From an uncultured Dehalococcoidia bacterium (GTDB taxonomy: Bacteria > Chloroflexota > Dehalococcoidia > Lucifugimonadales > JAAXIE01), in NCBI GenBank assembly GCA_951813255.1, contig OX638353.1, forward strand, positions 124,001-188,000: a stretch of DNA of 64,000 nt, in the 5' to 3' direction. Numbering within the stretch: position 1 is the stretch's first letter; each line of letters opens with the position of its first letter. Position numbers and translations under genes: made by a program. The notes below the pieces were generated by a model. That model did not search any database and had not been told where the DNA came from. It was given only the letters and a program-made list of their open reading frames with translations. This document shows positions 34,086-43,404 of the stretch, piece after piece.

Positions 34086-35924
34086 GTGTACAACTACGGA
34101 CTGATAGGCGATATGTCCTCTGCGGCTCTGGTCGGGCACGACGGCTCGATTGACTGGTGCTGCTTTCCACGCTTCGACTCCCCCAGCGTGTTTGCTGCCA
34201 TCCTTGACCCTGATGTGGGTGGGCGCTTCCGCATCAATCCCGTGAACCCGTTCACCACTCATCAAGAGTACCAGCACGATAGTAATGTGCTGGTCACCAC
34301 CTTCATCAACCGTAGCGGAGTGGTCTCTGTCACCGACTTCATGCCGGCAACGAATGATGACGACGATAATCCGGAGACGCCTCCCAATGCCCTTCACGAG
34401 ATACACCGCATCGTCACCTGTCTTTCGGGACAGGTGGACATGCTTCTCGATTTTCAGCCACGCCACGACTATGCGCGTGCCGTCCCCGCCTTCAGGGCCA
34501 TCCGAGGTCGTTCTGGAGGCGGAGCCGTGGAAGCCCGTGGCGGGCGGCAGACCCAAGCCTTGGTGGCCAGCATTCCGCTCCCCTTTGATGAGCGGGGTGT
34601 GGTCTGCGACTTCACACTCAGGCAGGGCCAGACGGAGACCTTTGTGCTGGCCTACGGGAGTGGCAGGCCTGGGAGCATATCCCGCATGCGCACCGCAGAA
34701 AAGTTGGACTACACCAGGCGCTACTGGCAGGGGCTGGTCGCCCGCATGAACTACGAGGGGCTGTGGCGTGATGCGGTGGTGCGTTCCTTCTTGGTCCTCC
34801 ACCTGATGATGTACCGCAACACGGGAGCCATCGTCGCCGCCCCCACCACCAGCTTACCCGAGACCATCGGAGGCTCACGCAACTGGGACTACCGCTATTC
34901 GTGGCTAAGAGACTCGGCCTTCACCGTCGACATACTGTACCGACTGGGCGATGTGTATGGGGCCGACCGGTACATGCGCTGGCTGCTTCATGAGTGCGAG
35001 TTGCACAGGCGCAGGACGCGCATCCTGTACGGCATCAGCCCCAATTCATCCCTCAAGGAATATACTCTGGACCACCTGAGGGGCTACGAGGACTCGCGTC
35101 CTGTTCGCATAGGCAACGACGCCGCCCGTCACATCCAGATGGATGTCTTTGGTGAGGTGGTCCTCTGCATCCACTCTCTGTTCCTGCTGGAGGGCTCGGT
35201 AACGGATGAGTCTTGGGAGTTGCTCCGCTTTCTGGCCGAGGTCATCATGGCCAACTGGCGTCGCAAGGACCGGGGCGTGTGGGAGGTGCGTGGAGCCCAG
35301 CAGCACTTTGTCTATTCCAAGGTGATGTGCTGGGCTGGTCTTGACCGCGCTGCCCAGATTGCAGCAAGTCGAAGGAACCGTCGTGACGCGCGTCGCTGGT
35401 TGCAGACTGCTGAGGTCATCAAGGCCGAGATACTGGACCAGGGGTGGAGTACCAAGAAGCAAGCCTTCCGACAGAGGTACGGGCACGAGGCTTTGGATGC
35501 CTCGAACCTCGTGATCCCCTTCCTGGGTCTCCTGCCTCGAGAGGACCCGCGCCTGCGCTTGAACTCGGACGCTATCGAGCGTGAACTATGCGAAGGCCCC
35601 CTAGTATGGCGCTACTTGCCGGAAGAGACGGACGACGGGCTGGCAGGCCAGCGGGAGGGGGCCTTCACTCTGCTCAGCTTCTGGCTCATAGGCAACCTGC
35701 TGTACACTAACCAGCATGACAGAGGCTTCGACTACTTCCACGATATGATCACTACCCAGACCAACCACCTAGGACTCTTGGCCGAGATGTTCGACACCGA
35801 CTATCACCGGCCAGTAGGCAACTTCCCGCAGGCCTACTCCCACATTGGCATGATACATACGGCCTTGAACCTATCGGGCTACATTGCCGATACGCCAACG
35901 CGGCGCCTCGTGCGCTCGCGTTAA
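34086..35924 (+). CDS. Glycoside hydrolase family 15 (glucoamylase/trehalase-like)
   Basis: The 612-aa product begins YNYGLIGDMSSAALVGHDGS then IDWCCFPRFDSPSVFAAILD, the conserved N-terminal domain of bacterial GH15 proteins. The (alpha/alpha)6 domain follows with GGSRNWDYRYSWLRDSAFT (about residue 260), GNDAARHIQMDVFGEV and EREGAFTLLSFWLIGNL-like sequence (QREGAFTLLSFWLIG). No signal peptide is present, so it should act in the cytoplasm on storage or compatible-solute glucans such as maltooligosaccharide or trehalose. The start is a GTG. Its TAA overlaps the TAA of the convergent hydrolase gene. Confidence 0.88.
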   Translation: MYNYGLIGDMSSAALVGHDGSIDWCCFPRFDSPSVFAAILDPDVGGRFRINPVNPFTTHQEYQHDSNVLVTTFINRSGVVSVTDFMPATNDDDDNPETPPNALHEIHRIVTCLSGQVDMLLDFQPRHDYARAVPAFRAIRGRSGGGAVEARGGRQTQALVASIPLPFDERGVVCDFTLRQGQTETFVLAYGSGRPGSISRMRTAEKLDYTRRYWQGLVARMNYEGLWRDAVVRSFLVLHLMMYRNTGAIVAAPTTSLPETIGGSRNWDYRYSWLRDSAFTVDILYRLGDVYGADRYMRWLLHECELHRRRTRILYGISPNSSLKEYTLDHLRGYEDSRPVRIGNDAARHIQMDVFGEVVLCIHSLFLLEGSVTDESWELLRFLAEVIMANWRRKDRGVWEVRGAQQHFVYSKVMCWAGLDRAAQIAASRRNRRDARRWLQTAEVIKAEILDQGWSTKKQAFRQRYGHEALDASNLVIPFLGLLPREDPRLRLNSDAIERELCEGPLVWRYLPEETDDGLAGQREGAFTLLSFWLIGNLLYTNQHDRGFDYFHDMITTQTNHLGLLAEMFDTDYHRPVGNFPQAYSHIGMIHTALNLSGYIADTPTRRLVRSR

Positions 35925-36720
35925 ATCTCCTGCCACTGCCGGCGTCCGGCCAGTCTGACGAAGCGCCCGAACCCTGGGTCTGGGAAGTGCCCTGCCGACA
36001 CCAATGTACCTTCGGATTCCAGCTTGTCCAGCACAGCGTGGCGAGTAGCACGGGCCAAATCAGCGTCCGAATCGAAAATGGGACACCAGTCGGTGTAGTG
36101 GGCCTGGGCGATGTGGTGGGCCACGTCGCCCAGTATGTAGGCCTGCTCCCCTGCTGACGAGACGACGATGGAGATATGACCTGGCGTGTGCCCTGGAGTC
36201 GGCACCGTGGTCAATTCGTCAGTGACCTGGTATTCGTCCTCGATGAGGTCGAGCACGTTGAGGTCGGCTAGGGGCAGGACTTGGGTGGCTACGTGCTGCG
36301 CATTCTGCATCACAACGGGATCGGTCCAGTAGTCCCAGTCTTTCCGTGGCACCAGATACCGTGCCTTGGGGAAGGTGGGCTTGCCGTCCAGCAAGTTCCA
36401 GCCCACGTGATCGGGGTGGATGTGGGTGATGACGACCAGTTCGATCTCGTTCCGGTCTACACCCTTCCGCCGCAGGTCTTCCAGAAGGATGCCATCGGCC
36501 GCATGCATACCTGTGTCCACCAGCACGAGTTTGCCCGCCGACCTGACCACGAGTGAGCCGAATCGGAAGTTGATCTCGTCGTTGTCACTCAGTGCGCCGG
36601 GGAACTCGCGCCACTGCTCAATCGTGGTATCGGGAAACGGCATCTGGCAGGGCGTATCTGGTGGCCGTCGTACACCGATATCAGCTCGACATTCCCTACA
36701 TTCACAGAATGTTCTGCCAT
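35921..36720 (-). pseudogene. Metallo-beta-lactamase-fold hydrolase, frameshifted near the N-terminus
   Basis: AGGAGG followed by ATG at 36720 gives MAEHSVNVGNVELISVYDGH then QIRP, matching MAGHSVTVGSVELVSVSDGF-PIR of the next gene. After that the frame shifts by one base near 36650, and the rest (MPFPDTTIEQWREFPGALSD, VVITHIHPDHVGWNL, PTPGHTPGHISIV, AGHFPDPGFGRFVR) continues intact to the stop. The zinc motif HxHxDH is preserved. The 240-aa frame from 36643 lacks a ribosome binding site. Relatives are AttM/AiiA-type lactonases and similar MBL hydrolases. Sequencing error or recent inactivation are both possible. Confidence 0.75.
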
Positions 36721-36804
36721 GGGATTAACCTCCTAGCATGCCTCGGTCCAGTGAGTCGCAGGCCTCACTGGGTGCGACACCCGCTCTGGTGGACGTCGAC
36801 CGTG

Positions 36805-37608
36805 CTAAATCCCCTGCCACTGGCGTCGGCCGCTGGCTCTGATGAAGCGCCCAAACCCTGGGTCGGGGAAGTGCCCTGCCGACACCAAGGTGCCTTCGGC
36901 CTCCAGCATGTCCAGCACCTCGTGGCGGGTCACACGGGCCAAATCAGGGTCGGAGTCGAATATGGGGCTCCAGTCGGTATAGTGCGCTTGGGCGATGTTG
37001 TGGGCCACGTCTCCAAGTATGTAAGCGCGCTCCCCCGCCGAGGAGACGATGATGGAGATGTGCCCCGGGGTGTGACCGGGAGTGTGCACCGTGGTCAGCT
37101 CATCCGTAATTCGGTATTCGTCCTCGTCGAAGAGGTCCAGGATGTTCAGATCCTGAAGAGGAAGCACTTGACTGGGTATGTGCTCCGCGTTCTGCATCAC
37201 GATGGGGTCTGTCCAGTAGTCCCAGTCTTTCTGAGGCACCAGATATCGAGCTTTGGGGAAGGTGGGCTTGCCGCCGACTAGGTTCCAGCCCACATGGTCC
37301 GGATGCAGGTGAGTGAACACCACTAGGTCGATCTCCTCCCGATTGACGCCCTTGTTTTTCAGGTCCTCCAGCAGGATGCCATCAGCCGCCTGCAAGCCCG
37401 TATCAATCAGAATCAGCTTGCCACCCGACCGCACTACCAGTGAGCCGTACCGGGAGCTAACTTGGTCATTGTCGTCTACCATCCCGGGGAACTCGCGCCA
37501 CTGCTCTAGACTGGTGTCCGGGAAAGGCATCAGGGGCGAGCGTATGGGAAACCCGTCGCTCACTGACACCAGTTCCACGCTCCCGACTGTAACGGAATGT
37601 CCTGCCAT
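36805..37608 (-). CDS. Metallo-beta-lactamase-fold hydrolase (AttM/lactonase-like)
   Basis: AAGGAGG eight bases before the ATG. The 267-aa product has VVFTHLHPDHVGWNL (HxHxDH, about residues 112-117), HTPGHTPGHISIIV (His), LGDVAHNIAQ (Asp) and SAGHFPDPGFG (His), the full set for a binuclear zinc site. The protein is a close tandem paralogue of the frameshifted gene 85 bases to the left, so a recent duplication is likely. Substrate may be a lactone or ester; not determinable from sequence. Confidence 0.85.
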   Translation of the reverse strand: MAGHSVTVGSVELVSVSDGFPIRSPLMPFPDTSLEQWREFPGMVDDNDQVSSRYGSLVVRSGGKLILIDTGLQAADGILLEDLKNKGVNREEIDLVVFTHLHPDHVGWNLVGGKPTFPKARYLVPQKDWDYWTDPIVMQNAEHIPSQVLPLQDLNILDLFDEDEYRITDELTTVHTPGHTPGHISIIVSSAGERAYILGDVAHNIAQAHYTDWSPIFDSDPDLARVTRHEVLDMLEAEGTLVSAGHFPDPGFGRFIRASGRRQWQGI

Positions 37609-37797
37609 GGGATCTTCCTCCTTGGGCCAAAGTCGCGTTCGTCATCACAGTCGTAGATGTCCAGACGACCCTCCACAACTGTGGAAGACGATTGTAACGC
37701 CTACCAGAGAGACTAACACAGGCCAGCCTCACCTTCCGTTATAATCTTGGGTATCTCGACGCCCATGCTCGAAGCCACCCCTAACGGAGGCCCCAAC

Positions 37798-38838
37798 GTG
37801 CCACCAGCGATGATGAGCGAGCAGGCCCTTGCTGACGCGATTGCCACGCTGCCTAGGGAGCGCGTCGCCTTTCTGCCCACGCCCTTGGAAGAGTGCCCTC
37901 GTTTGTCGCAGGCGTTGGGCGCGACTCGCATCCTGATGAAGCGGGACGACCTGACGGGACTGGCGTTTGGGGGCAACAAGGGCAGGCACCTGGAGTTCCG
38001 CATGGGGGATGTGAAGGCCAAGGGGTGCGACGTCTACATTAACGTCAACCGTTGGGAGTCCAACGATGCCCGCATCATGGCCGCCGCCTGCGCCAAGCTG
38101 GGTGTGCGCTACGTGCTGGTGGTGCGGGGTGGAGTGGGTAAGCCGATGGAAGCCAACCTGCTGCTTGAACACCTGATGGGCGCGGAGATTCACCCGCTGG
38201 AGACCATGGATCGCGACGAGACGAACCAGGAAGCGGAACGCATCGGCCTCCAACTACAAGAGGAAGGGTACACCCCCTACGTGTACCACCAGCAGCCCTT
38301 CGCCCGTGTTGCTGGGACCATAGGCTACCTCGAGGCGACTGTAGAACTGGCTGCTCAGTTGGCGGAGCGAAACATTCACCCGGACTATATCTACGGCGTC
38401 GCCGGCACTTCGATGGCGGGCATCGCCCTAGCCACCAAGCTGCTGGGATACCCTTGGAAGGTGCGGGCAATCTCATCCGGCGACCGCCGCAACTTAGGCA
38501 ACATGATGCTGGAGTACGGCCAAGAGGTGCAGGATATCCTAGGCCTGCCCGATTGCCTGCAGCCGGACGACTTTGGGTATTGGGACGAGTACATCGGCGG
38601 GGAGTATGCCGTTCCCACACCGGACAGTGCTCGCGCCATCAAGCTGGCGGCTGAGACCGAGGCCCTGATTCTGGACCCCGTGTATACCGGGAAGGCCCTA
38701 GCTGGGTTAATGGACCATATCGACCAAGGACTCGTGGACTCCTCCGACACAGTGGTGTTTGTCCATACCGGTGGCTTGCCAAACCTCTTCGCCTCCACCT
38801 TCCGTGAGTCCCTCTCCGATGCGATCGGCTCCGGGTAG
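37798..38838 (+). CDS. D-cysteine desulfhydrase / ACC deaminase-like PLP enzyme
   Basis: The fold-type II signature is RVAFLPTPLEECPRLSQALG then ILMKRDDLTGLAFGGNKGRH, where the Lys of GGNKGR binds PLP. The next motif reads ESNDARIMAAACAKLGV; relatives have SNHAR, so the usual His is Asp here. GTSMAGIALATKLLG provides the phosphate-binding loop and LDPVYTGKALAGLMD is the conserved C-terminal motif. GGAGG seven bases before the GTG at 37798 decides the start; the frame stays open to a TTG at 37747, but a TATAAT lies only two bases before it. Substrate may be D-cysteine or another small amino acid. Confidence 0.82.
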   Translation: MPPAMMSEQALADAIATLPRERVAFLPTPLEECPRLSQALGATRILMKRDDLTGLAFGGNKGRHLEFRMGDVKAKGCDVYINVNRWESNDARIMAAACAKLGVRYVLVVRGGVGKPMEANLLLEHLMGAEIHPLETMDRDETNQEAERIGLQLQEEGYTPYVYHQQPFARVAGTIGYLEATVELAAQLAERNIHPDYIYGVAGTSMAGIALATKLLGYPWKVRAISSGDRRNLGNMMLEYGQEVQDILGLPDCLQPDDFGYWDEYIGGEYAVPTPDSARAIKLAAETEALILDPVYTGKALAGLMDHIDQGLVDSSDTVVFVHTGGLPNLFASTFRESLSDAIGSG

Positions 38839-38895
38839 ATCGAGTGCCGGTCCATGTGACATACGCAGCATCCACAATCAGGTTTGAGGTAACCT

Positions 38896-40077
38896 ATGAC
38901 GACGACACAGAAGCCACCTGATATGGAAGTGGTCAACCGCGCCCGCGAAGTGACGCAGAAGGCCATCGCACCCAGGGCCTCCAGATACGACGCTGAGGTG
39001 CTTTCCCCGCTGGAGAGTTGGAATGACCTCTGGCAGGCTGGGCTGCTAGCCATGACGGTTCCACAGGAGCACGGTGGCTTGGAGTTGGATGCCCTTACCT
39101 ATGTAATGGCCTTGGAGGAAATCGCCCAAGGCTGCACCAACACCGCTATGACCCTGCACATGCATTCGACGGTGCAGCGGTTTATCTCGCACTTGGCCAC
39201 GCAAGAGCAGCAGGCCCGCTTCTACCCAGAGGTCGTGCAGCACGGCAAACTGTTCGGCAGTTGGGCCGCTGAGCGCGGTACCAGTTTTACCCGCCATCCC
39301 TTCGTCACCGTGGGCATACACCGAGAAGGAGATGGGTACCGCGTCAGCGGGCAGAAGACCTTTTGCACCATGGCAGGGGCTGCCTCCTATTACATGGTCT
39401 GGTGCACTGCAGAGGGCTCCGAGGACATCGCCCACAGCATGACCCTAGCCTTGGTGCCCGCCGACGCTCCCGGCATGACAGTTGTAAGTGAGTGGAACAC
39501 CCTGGGCATGCGGGGCACCGTCAGCCCTGCCGTTCAGTTTGACGACTGCCTCATCAGTGAGGGCATGGTGCTGGGGAAGCCCGGCGAGCCTTTGGGCGTG
39601 GGAGTGGTGGAGTTCTTCAGCCTCGGCTACGCGTCCATATTCCTTGGCGCAGCTTGGGGTGCCCTTCAGCAGGCTACCAACTACTGCATCGAAGCCCGCT
39701 ACCTGCCGGACCCCCAGCCCATTTGCCATGACCCTGCCACCCAGCGCGACGTAGCTCAGATAGCCATCCATTTGGAGGCGGCCCGGCTGATGCTGCATCA
39801 TTGTGCGTCCCAGTGGGACGATGCCGATGTGGTGACACGCGGACTACTCGCTTCCAAGGCAAAGTATCTTAGCACTGAGGCCGCAACCATGGCCACTCAG
39901 GAAGCTCTGCGCTTGGTGGGCGGACGCGCTGCATCCAAGTCATTCCCCATAGAGCGGGCCTTTCGCGACGTCCACACCTGTACTCTCATGCCCCCAAGCG
40001 TCAACACCATGCTGGCCAATATTGGGAAAGGCCAATTTGGTCTGCTGCGCGAGATGTATACAGCAAAGGAAGCCTAG
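38896..40077 (+). CDS. Acyl-CoA dehydrogenase family protein
   Basis: The 393-aa product follows the ACAD fold: GLLAMTVPQEHGGLELDALT (N-terminal helical domain), GSWAAERGTS in the FAD/substrate loop, SGQKTFCTMAGAASYYMVWC (the beta-domain), SEWNTLGMRGTVSPAVQFDD and LRLVGGRAASKSFPIERAFR with RDVHTCTLMPPSVNTMLANI near the end. It oxidises an acyl-CoA to enoyl-CoA with FAD. There is no clear electron-transfer flavoprotein nearby. It starts 57 bases after the PLP enzyme and probably shares its transcript. Confidence 0.85.
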   Translation: MTTTQKPPDMEVVNRAREVTQKAIAPRASRYDAEVLSPLESWNDLWQAGLLAMTVPQEHGGLELDALTYVMALEEIAQGCTNTAMTLHMHSTVQRFISHLATQEQQARFYPEVVQHGKLFGSWAAERGTSFTRHPFVTVGIHREGDGYRVSGQKTFCTMAGAASYYMVWCTAEGSEDIAHSMTLALVPADAPGMTVVSEWNTLGMRGTVSPAVQFDDCLISEGMVLGKPGEPLGVGVVEFFSLGYASIFLGAAWGALQQATNYCIEARYLPDPQPICHDPATQRDVAQIAIHLEAARLMLHHCASQWDDADVVTRGLLASKAKYLSTEAATMATQEALRLVGGRAASKSFPIERAFRDVHTCTLMPPSVNTMLANIGKGQFGLLREMYTAKEA

Positions 40078-40085
40078 GACGACGC

Positions 40086-40114
40086 TTCCAAACAGCGGAG
40101 CGTTGCGCTATCAT
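40086..40114 (+). promoter_or_regulatory. Promoter of tRNA-Trp
   Basis: TTCCAA (40086-40091), 17 bases, TATCAT (40109-40114), 17 bases before the tRNA 5' end. The -35 is a weak match but spacing fits. Confidence 0.45.
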
Positions 40115-40131
40115 ACTCCAGTCCGTCACGC

Positions 40132-40207
40132 AGGAGCGTAGCTCAGCTGGTAGAGCATCGGTCTCCAAAACCGAGGGTCGCGGGTTCGAATCCTGCCGCT
40201 CCTGCCA
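40132..40207 (+). tRNA. tRNA-Trp (CCA)
   Basis: Acceptor AGGAGCG pairs with CGCTCCT, then G and encoded CCA. The anticodon arm has CGGT-CTCCAAA-ACCG with anticodon CCA, and the T arm GGGTTCGAATCC. Length 76 nt. Confidence 0.95.
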
Positions 40208-40252
40208 TCTCTCCCATCAGCATCAGAACCCGCATTGTCATGCCCTAGGCGC

Positions 40253-41236
40253 CTACTTGTCTCGCGCCGTTTCCAGGGCCTCTGAGTTGAGTGCCCGGAT
40301 GGGGCTGCCCTCCAGGAAGGCGCCTATATCCTCCACCGTTCCTTGGTAACGTACGCTCAGTTGTTCCGGTGTCGCGTATCCGAGGTGGGGGGTAAGCAGG
40401 GTGTTTTCCATCTGTAGGAAGGGATGGTCCGTGGGGAGGGGTTCTTGGTCGAAGACGTCCAAGCCAGCGCCAGCGATGGTGCCGTTGCGCAGGGCGTTGA
40501 TCAAGGCAGCCTCGTCGATGATGGGGCCTCGGGCTGTGTTTATCAGCAAGGCCGTTCGTTTCATCAGGGCCAGTTCGCGGGTGCCCACGAGACCTGTGGT
40601 GCGCTGGCTGAGCTGCACGTGTACGCTGACGATATCCGACTGCCGGAACAGTTCGTCTTTGGTCACCAGCGTCGCTCCGTGCTGGGCTGCCACTTCTTGG
40701 GTCATGTTCTGACTCCAAGCGATTACCGACATCTCGAAGGCGATTCCCACCTTGGCGACCGCGGCTCCCAGTCTGCCAAGGCCCAGTACTCCGAGTGCCT
40801 TGCCCTCCAAGCTGGGGCCGAGGGTGGTGCCCCAGTGTCCGGCACGTGTGGCGGTATCTTCTTGATGGATGTGGCGGGCTAGGGACAATATGAGGCCCCA
40901 AGTCAGTTCGGCGGGAGGGTTGGTTGGGCCACCGTCGGTACCGCAGACGAGGACTCCACAGTCGGTAGCGGCCTCCAAGTCTATGGCTGCGTTCCGCATG
41001 CCAGTGGTGACCAACAGGCGGAGGTTGGGGAGGCGCTCCAGCAACTCGCGGGGGAAGGGGGTGCGCTCGCGCATGGCGCAGACTACTTCGAACGGGTGAA
41101 GGCGGCCGGCTACAGCATCCAGTTCTGAGAGGTGATCGCGGAAGACTTGGACTTGGGAGTCGGAGGGCAGCAGGCTCCAGTCGGCCAACTGTTGGGATAC
41201 GCCTTGATAGTCGTCGAGGACAGCAATATTGGTCAT
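40253..41236 (-). CDS. D-2-hydroxyacid dehydrogenase, NAD-dependent
   Basis: The Rossmann motif is LGVLGLGRLGAAVAKVGIAF, and the catalytic Arg, Glu and His are seen in INTARGPIIDEAALI, DVFDQEPLPTDHP and LTPHLGYATPEQL. It reduces 2-oxoacids or oxidises D-2-hydroxyacids; formate dehydrogenase and phosphoglycerate dehydrogenase relatives share this layout. AAGGAG eight bases before ATG at 41236 (MTNIAVLDDYQGVS) decides the start over an ATG two codons upstream. The next gene is divergent. Confidence 0.86.
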   Translation of the reverse strand: MTNIAVLDDYQGVSQQLADWSLLPSDSQVQVFRDHLSELDAVAGRLHPFEVVCAMRERTPFPRELLERLPNLRLLVTTGMRNAAIDLEAATDCGVLVCGTDGGPTNPPAELTWGLILSLARHIHQEDTATRAGHWGTTLGPSLEGKALGVLGLGRLGAAVAKVGIAFEMSVIAWSQNMTQEVAAQHGATLVTKDELFRQSDIVSVHVQLSQRTTGLVGTRELALMKRTALLINTARGPIIDEAALINALRNGTIAGAGLDVFDQEPLPTDHPFLQMENTLLTPHLGYATPEQLSVRYQGTVEDIGAFLEGSPIRALNSEALETARDK

Positions 41237-41380
41237 GAACATGACTCCTTGGAGGACCGGCTTGTGGGGTATCGTTGGCCTCATAATAGCGGCGGCCCGT
41301 GACCGTTGCTACCGGCACTGTTTGCCGAAGCATGTGCGCTGTGCTAGCCTGCCAATATCCTGAGCACTTGGTGATTTTGT

Positions 41381-42388
41381 ATGACTATCCGTGTCGCTTC
41401 TATTGGTGTCACCCACTGGCACTCCCTCTGGGACAATGCCTATCTGCCCCAACTCCTGCCTATGGACGACGTCCAGATCGTTGCCCTCCATGATGAGGAC
41501 GCATCCATCACTGCCCATCGTGTAGCCGAGCTCGGCGGTGGCATCGCCACCTACACCGACTATCACACGATGCTGGACCAGGAAAAGCCCGACTTCGTGG
41601 TCGCATTGGGGCGCCATGACCAGATGGCTGAGATAGCCCATACCCTTCTCGACCGCCGCGTCCCCTTCATGATGGAAAAGCCCATGTCCCACAATACCCG
41701 TGAACTCCGGGGCATCCTCGAGAAGGTAGAAGCGACCAACGCCTTTGCTGCCGTCCCCCTCATCTTTCGACAGACCGCCTTCATGTACCATGCGAAGCGC
41801 CTCGTTGAAGAGGGCACCTATGGGCCTATGTACCACTTCTACGCCCGCCAGAACAGGCCTACTTCCGCCCGCTATGCCCGGTGGAACGCCGAATGGATGA
41901 TGGACCCCCAGATTGCCAGCGGGGGATGCCTGCGCAATCTGGGGCCCCATTCCCTGGATGCCTTCGCGCACCTCACCGGTGCCGGGGACGACATCGAAGT
42001 CACCGGCGCTCAATTGAGCTGGGCCATGCGCGGCGCGCCCGTGGAGGACTACGCATCGGTCCTTATGCGAACAGGCAGCGGCATCATAGGCACCATCGAG
42101 GTGGGCAACGGCTTTCCACGGGTGGGCACCGATGGCGACTGGAAGGTCGGCTTCCGCGACGCTGTCCTCAACATGCATGATGACGTTGTCTACTTGGAGA
42201 CGGCCGAGGGCCAGTCCGTGCTGCCCCCGCCTCCCGGTCCAACTTTCGACGTGCTGCGTGCCTCTATGGAAGCAGCCCGCGACGGCAATCCGCCGCCCGT
42301 GACAGTTCGCGAGTGCTATAACGCCGTTCGCCTCATCGACCTCGCCTATATTGCCGCTGGCAATCCCTATGGCACAGCCGCCGTCTAG
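41381..42388 (+). CDS. Gfo/Idh/MocA-family oxidoreductase
   Basis: The N-terminal Rossmann half reads RVASIGVTHWHSLWDNAYLP and DVQIVALHDEDASITAHRV, with the family hallmark MMEKPMSHNTRELRGIL (EKP, Lys catalytic). The C-terminal half has WMMDPQIASGGCLRNLGPHS and AVEDYASVL-like sequence. Such enzymes interconvert sugars, inositols or related carbinols with NAD(P). The cofactor loop is unusual (GVTHWHS instead of GxGxxG), as in several marine paralogues. It is divergent from the hydroxyacid dehydrogenase and ends nine bases from the convergent flavin oxidoreductase. Confidence 0.8.
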   Translation: MTIRVASIGVTHWHSLWDNAYLPQLLPMDDVQIVALHDEDASITAHRVAELGGGIATYTDYHTMLDQEKPDFVVALGRHDQMAEIAHTLLDRRVPFMMEKPMSHNTRELRGILEKVEATNAFAAVPLIFRQTAFMYHAKRLVEEGTYGPMYHFYARQNRPTSARYARWNAEWMMDPQIASGGCLRNLGPHSLDAFAHLTGAGDDIEVTGAQLSWAMRGAPVEDYASVLMRTGSGIIGTIEVGNGFPRVGTDGDWKVGFRDAVLNMHDDVVYLETAEGQSVLPPPPGPTFDVLRASMEAARDGNPPPVTVRECYNAVRLIDLAYIAAGNPYGTAAV

Positions 42389-42396
42389 GGTGCTTG

Positions 42397-43326
42397 CTAC
42401 AGCGCCTTCACGACGCCCCTGTCCACGTCGATAAGTTTCTCGGCTACGGTGGCCAGCATGGGCCATGCTGTTTCGTGGTGTTTGGGAGACGTTGCTGTTG
42501 GGCTGCTGAGCTTGGTGTCGAATACCACGTATTGGGCGTCCAGTTCTTCTAGTTGGCGCAGGTCGGCTTGGACCTGCTCCAAGCTGCCCGCGCCTGCCAT
42601 GCGCTGGTCTTCGGGGAGGGGCGATTCGCTGATGTGGCAGGCGATGCGGGGGCACAGGGCTGGGACTGGCTTGCCAGCCTCGGCGGCCATCCGGCGCAGC
42701 TTGGGCATGGCCTCGTTCTTGAGCCAGTCGAGGCTTGGCCTGATGGGGTGCCATGCTTCGCCGAAGCGGACTGTGCGGCGCAGGGCGGCGTCGCTGTTGC
42801 CTCCTACCCACACGCGGGGGGTTGATTGGTAGGGTGTGGGGTCGAGGGTCACGTCATCGAAAGAGGTGAACTCGCTCCGGTAGGTTGCGCCTTGGGGGTT
42901 GGCCCAGAGTTCTTCGATGGCCTGCATGTAGTCGTCGGTCATGGCACCGCGCTTATTGTGGGGTGCGCCGACGATCTCGAACTCGCTCTCGGCCCAGCCG
43001 ATGCCGATGCCGAAGATGAAGCGGCCGCGGCTTAGCTGGTCGATGTTGGCGCAGAGTTGGGCTAGCAGAATGGGGTGGCGGTAGGGGACGACTATGACGG
43101 TGGTGCCGAACTCGATCTTTTCGGTCTGGGCGGCGAGCCATGCCATGTTGGTGAAGGGCTCGTAGTAGGGGGCGGGGTATGAGCCCAGGACCTCGCGGGT
43201 GAGGGCGATGTGGTCGGCGGTCATGAGGAGGTGGAAGCCCATGGCCTCGGCGTAGCGGGTCCAGCGCAGCATCAAATCGGGGGTGGCTCCGGGGCCGGAG
43301 TGCACCAGTTTCAGGCCAACCTTCAT
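42397..43326 (-). CDS. LLM-class (luciferase-like) flavin/F420-dependent oxidoreductase
   Basis: The 309-aa TIM-barrel protein has WTRYAEAMGFHLLMTADHIA, LAAQTEKIEFGTTVIVVPYR, HPILLAQLCANIDQLSRGRF then IFGIGIGWAESEFEIVG, and TPRVWVGGNSDAALRRTVRF. These are typical of the LLM family, which uses FMN or F420 for monooxygenation or hydride transfer. AGGAG precedes the ATG. In SAR202-type genomes this family is greatly expanded and proposed to attack recalcitrant organic matter; which substrate applies is unknown. The coding strand is C-rich in its first half. Confidence 0.85.
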   Translation of the reverse strand: MKVGLKLVHSGPGATPDLMLRWTRYAEAMGFHLLMTADHIALTREVLGSYPAPYYEPFTNMAWLAAQTEKIEFGTTVIVVPYRHPILLAQLCANIDQLSRGRFIFGIGIGWAESEFEIVGAPHNKRGAMTDDYMQAIEELWANPQGATYRSEFTSFDDVTLDPTPYQSTPRVWVGGNSDAALRRTVRFGEAWHPIRPSLDWLKNEAMPKLRRMAAEAGKPVPALCPRIACHISESPLPEDQRMAGAGSLEQVQADLRQLEELDAQYVVFDTKLSSPTATSPKHHETAWPMLATVAEKLIDVDRGVVKAL

Positions 43327-43404
43327 GTGTTCGCTCCTAGCTTGAAATTGGGCATGGGAGAGGCCGCTCGGGGGTCCTTGGAGGGCTGAGGACGGAGGAC
43401 GGGA

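Noticed and set aside
41309..42811. 500-aa minus-strand frame opposite the Gfo/Idh/MocA gene
   Set aside because: Same reason: antisense of a gene with the EKP motif. It has no motifs of its own and spans two real genes.
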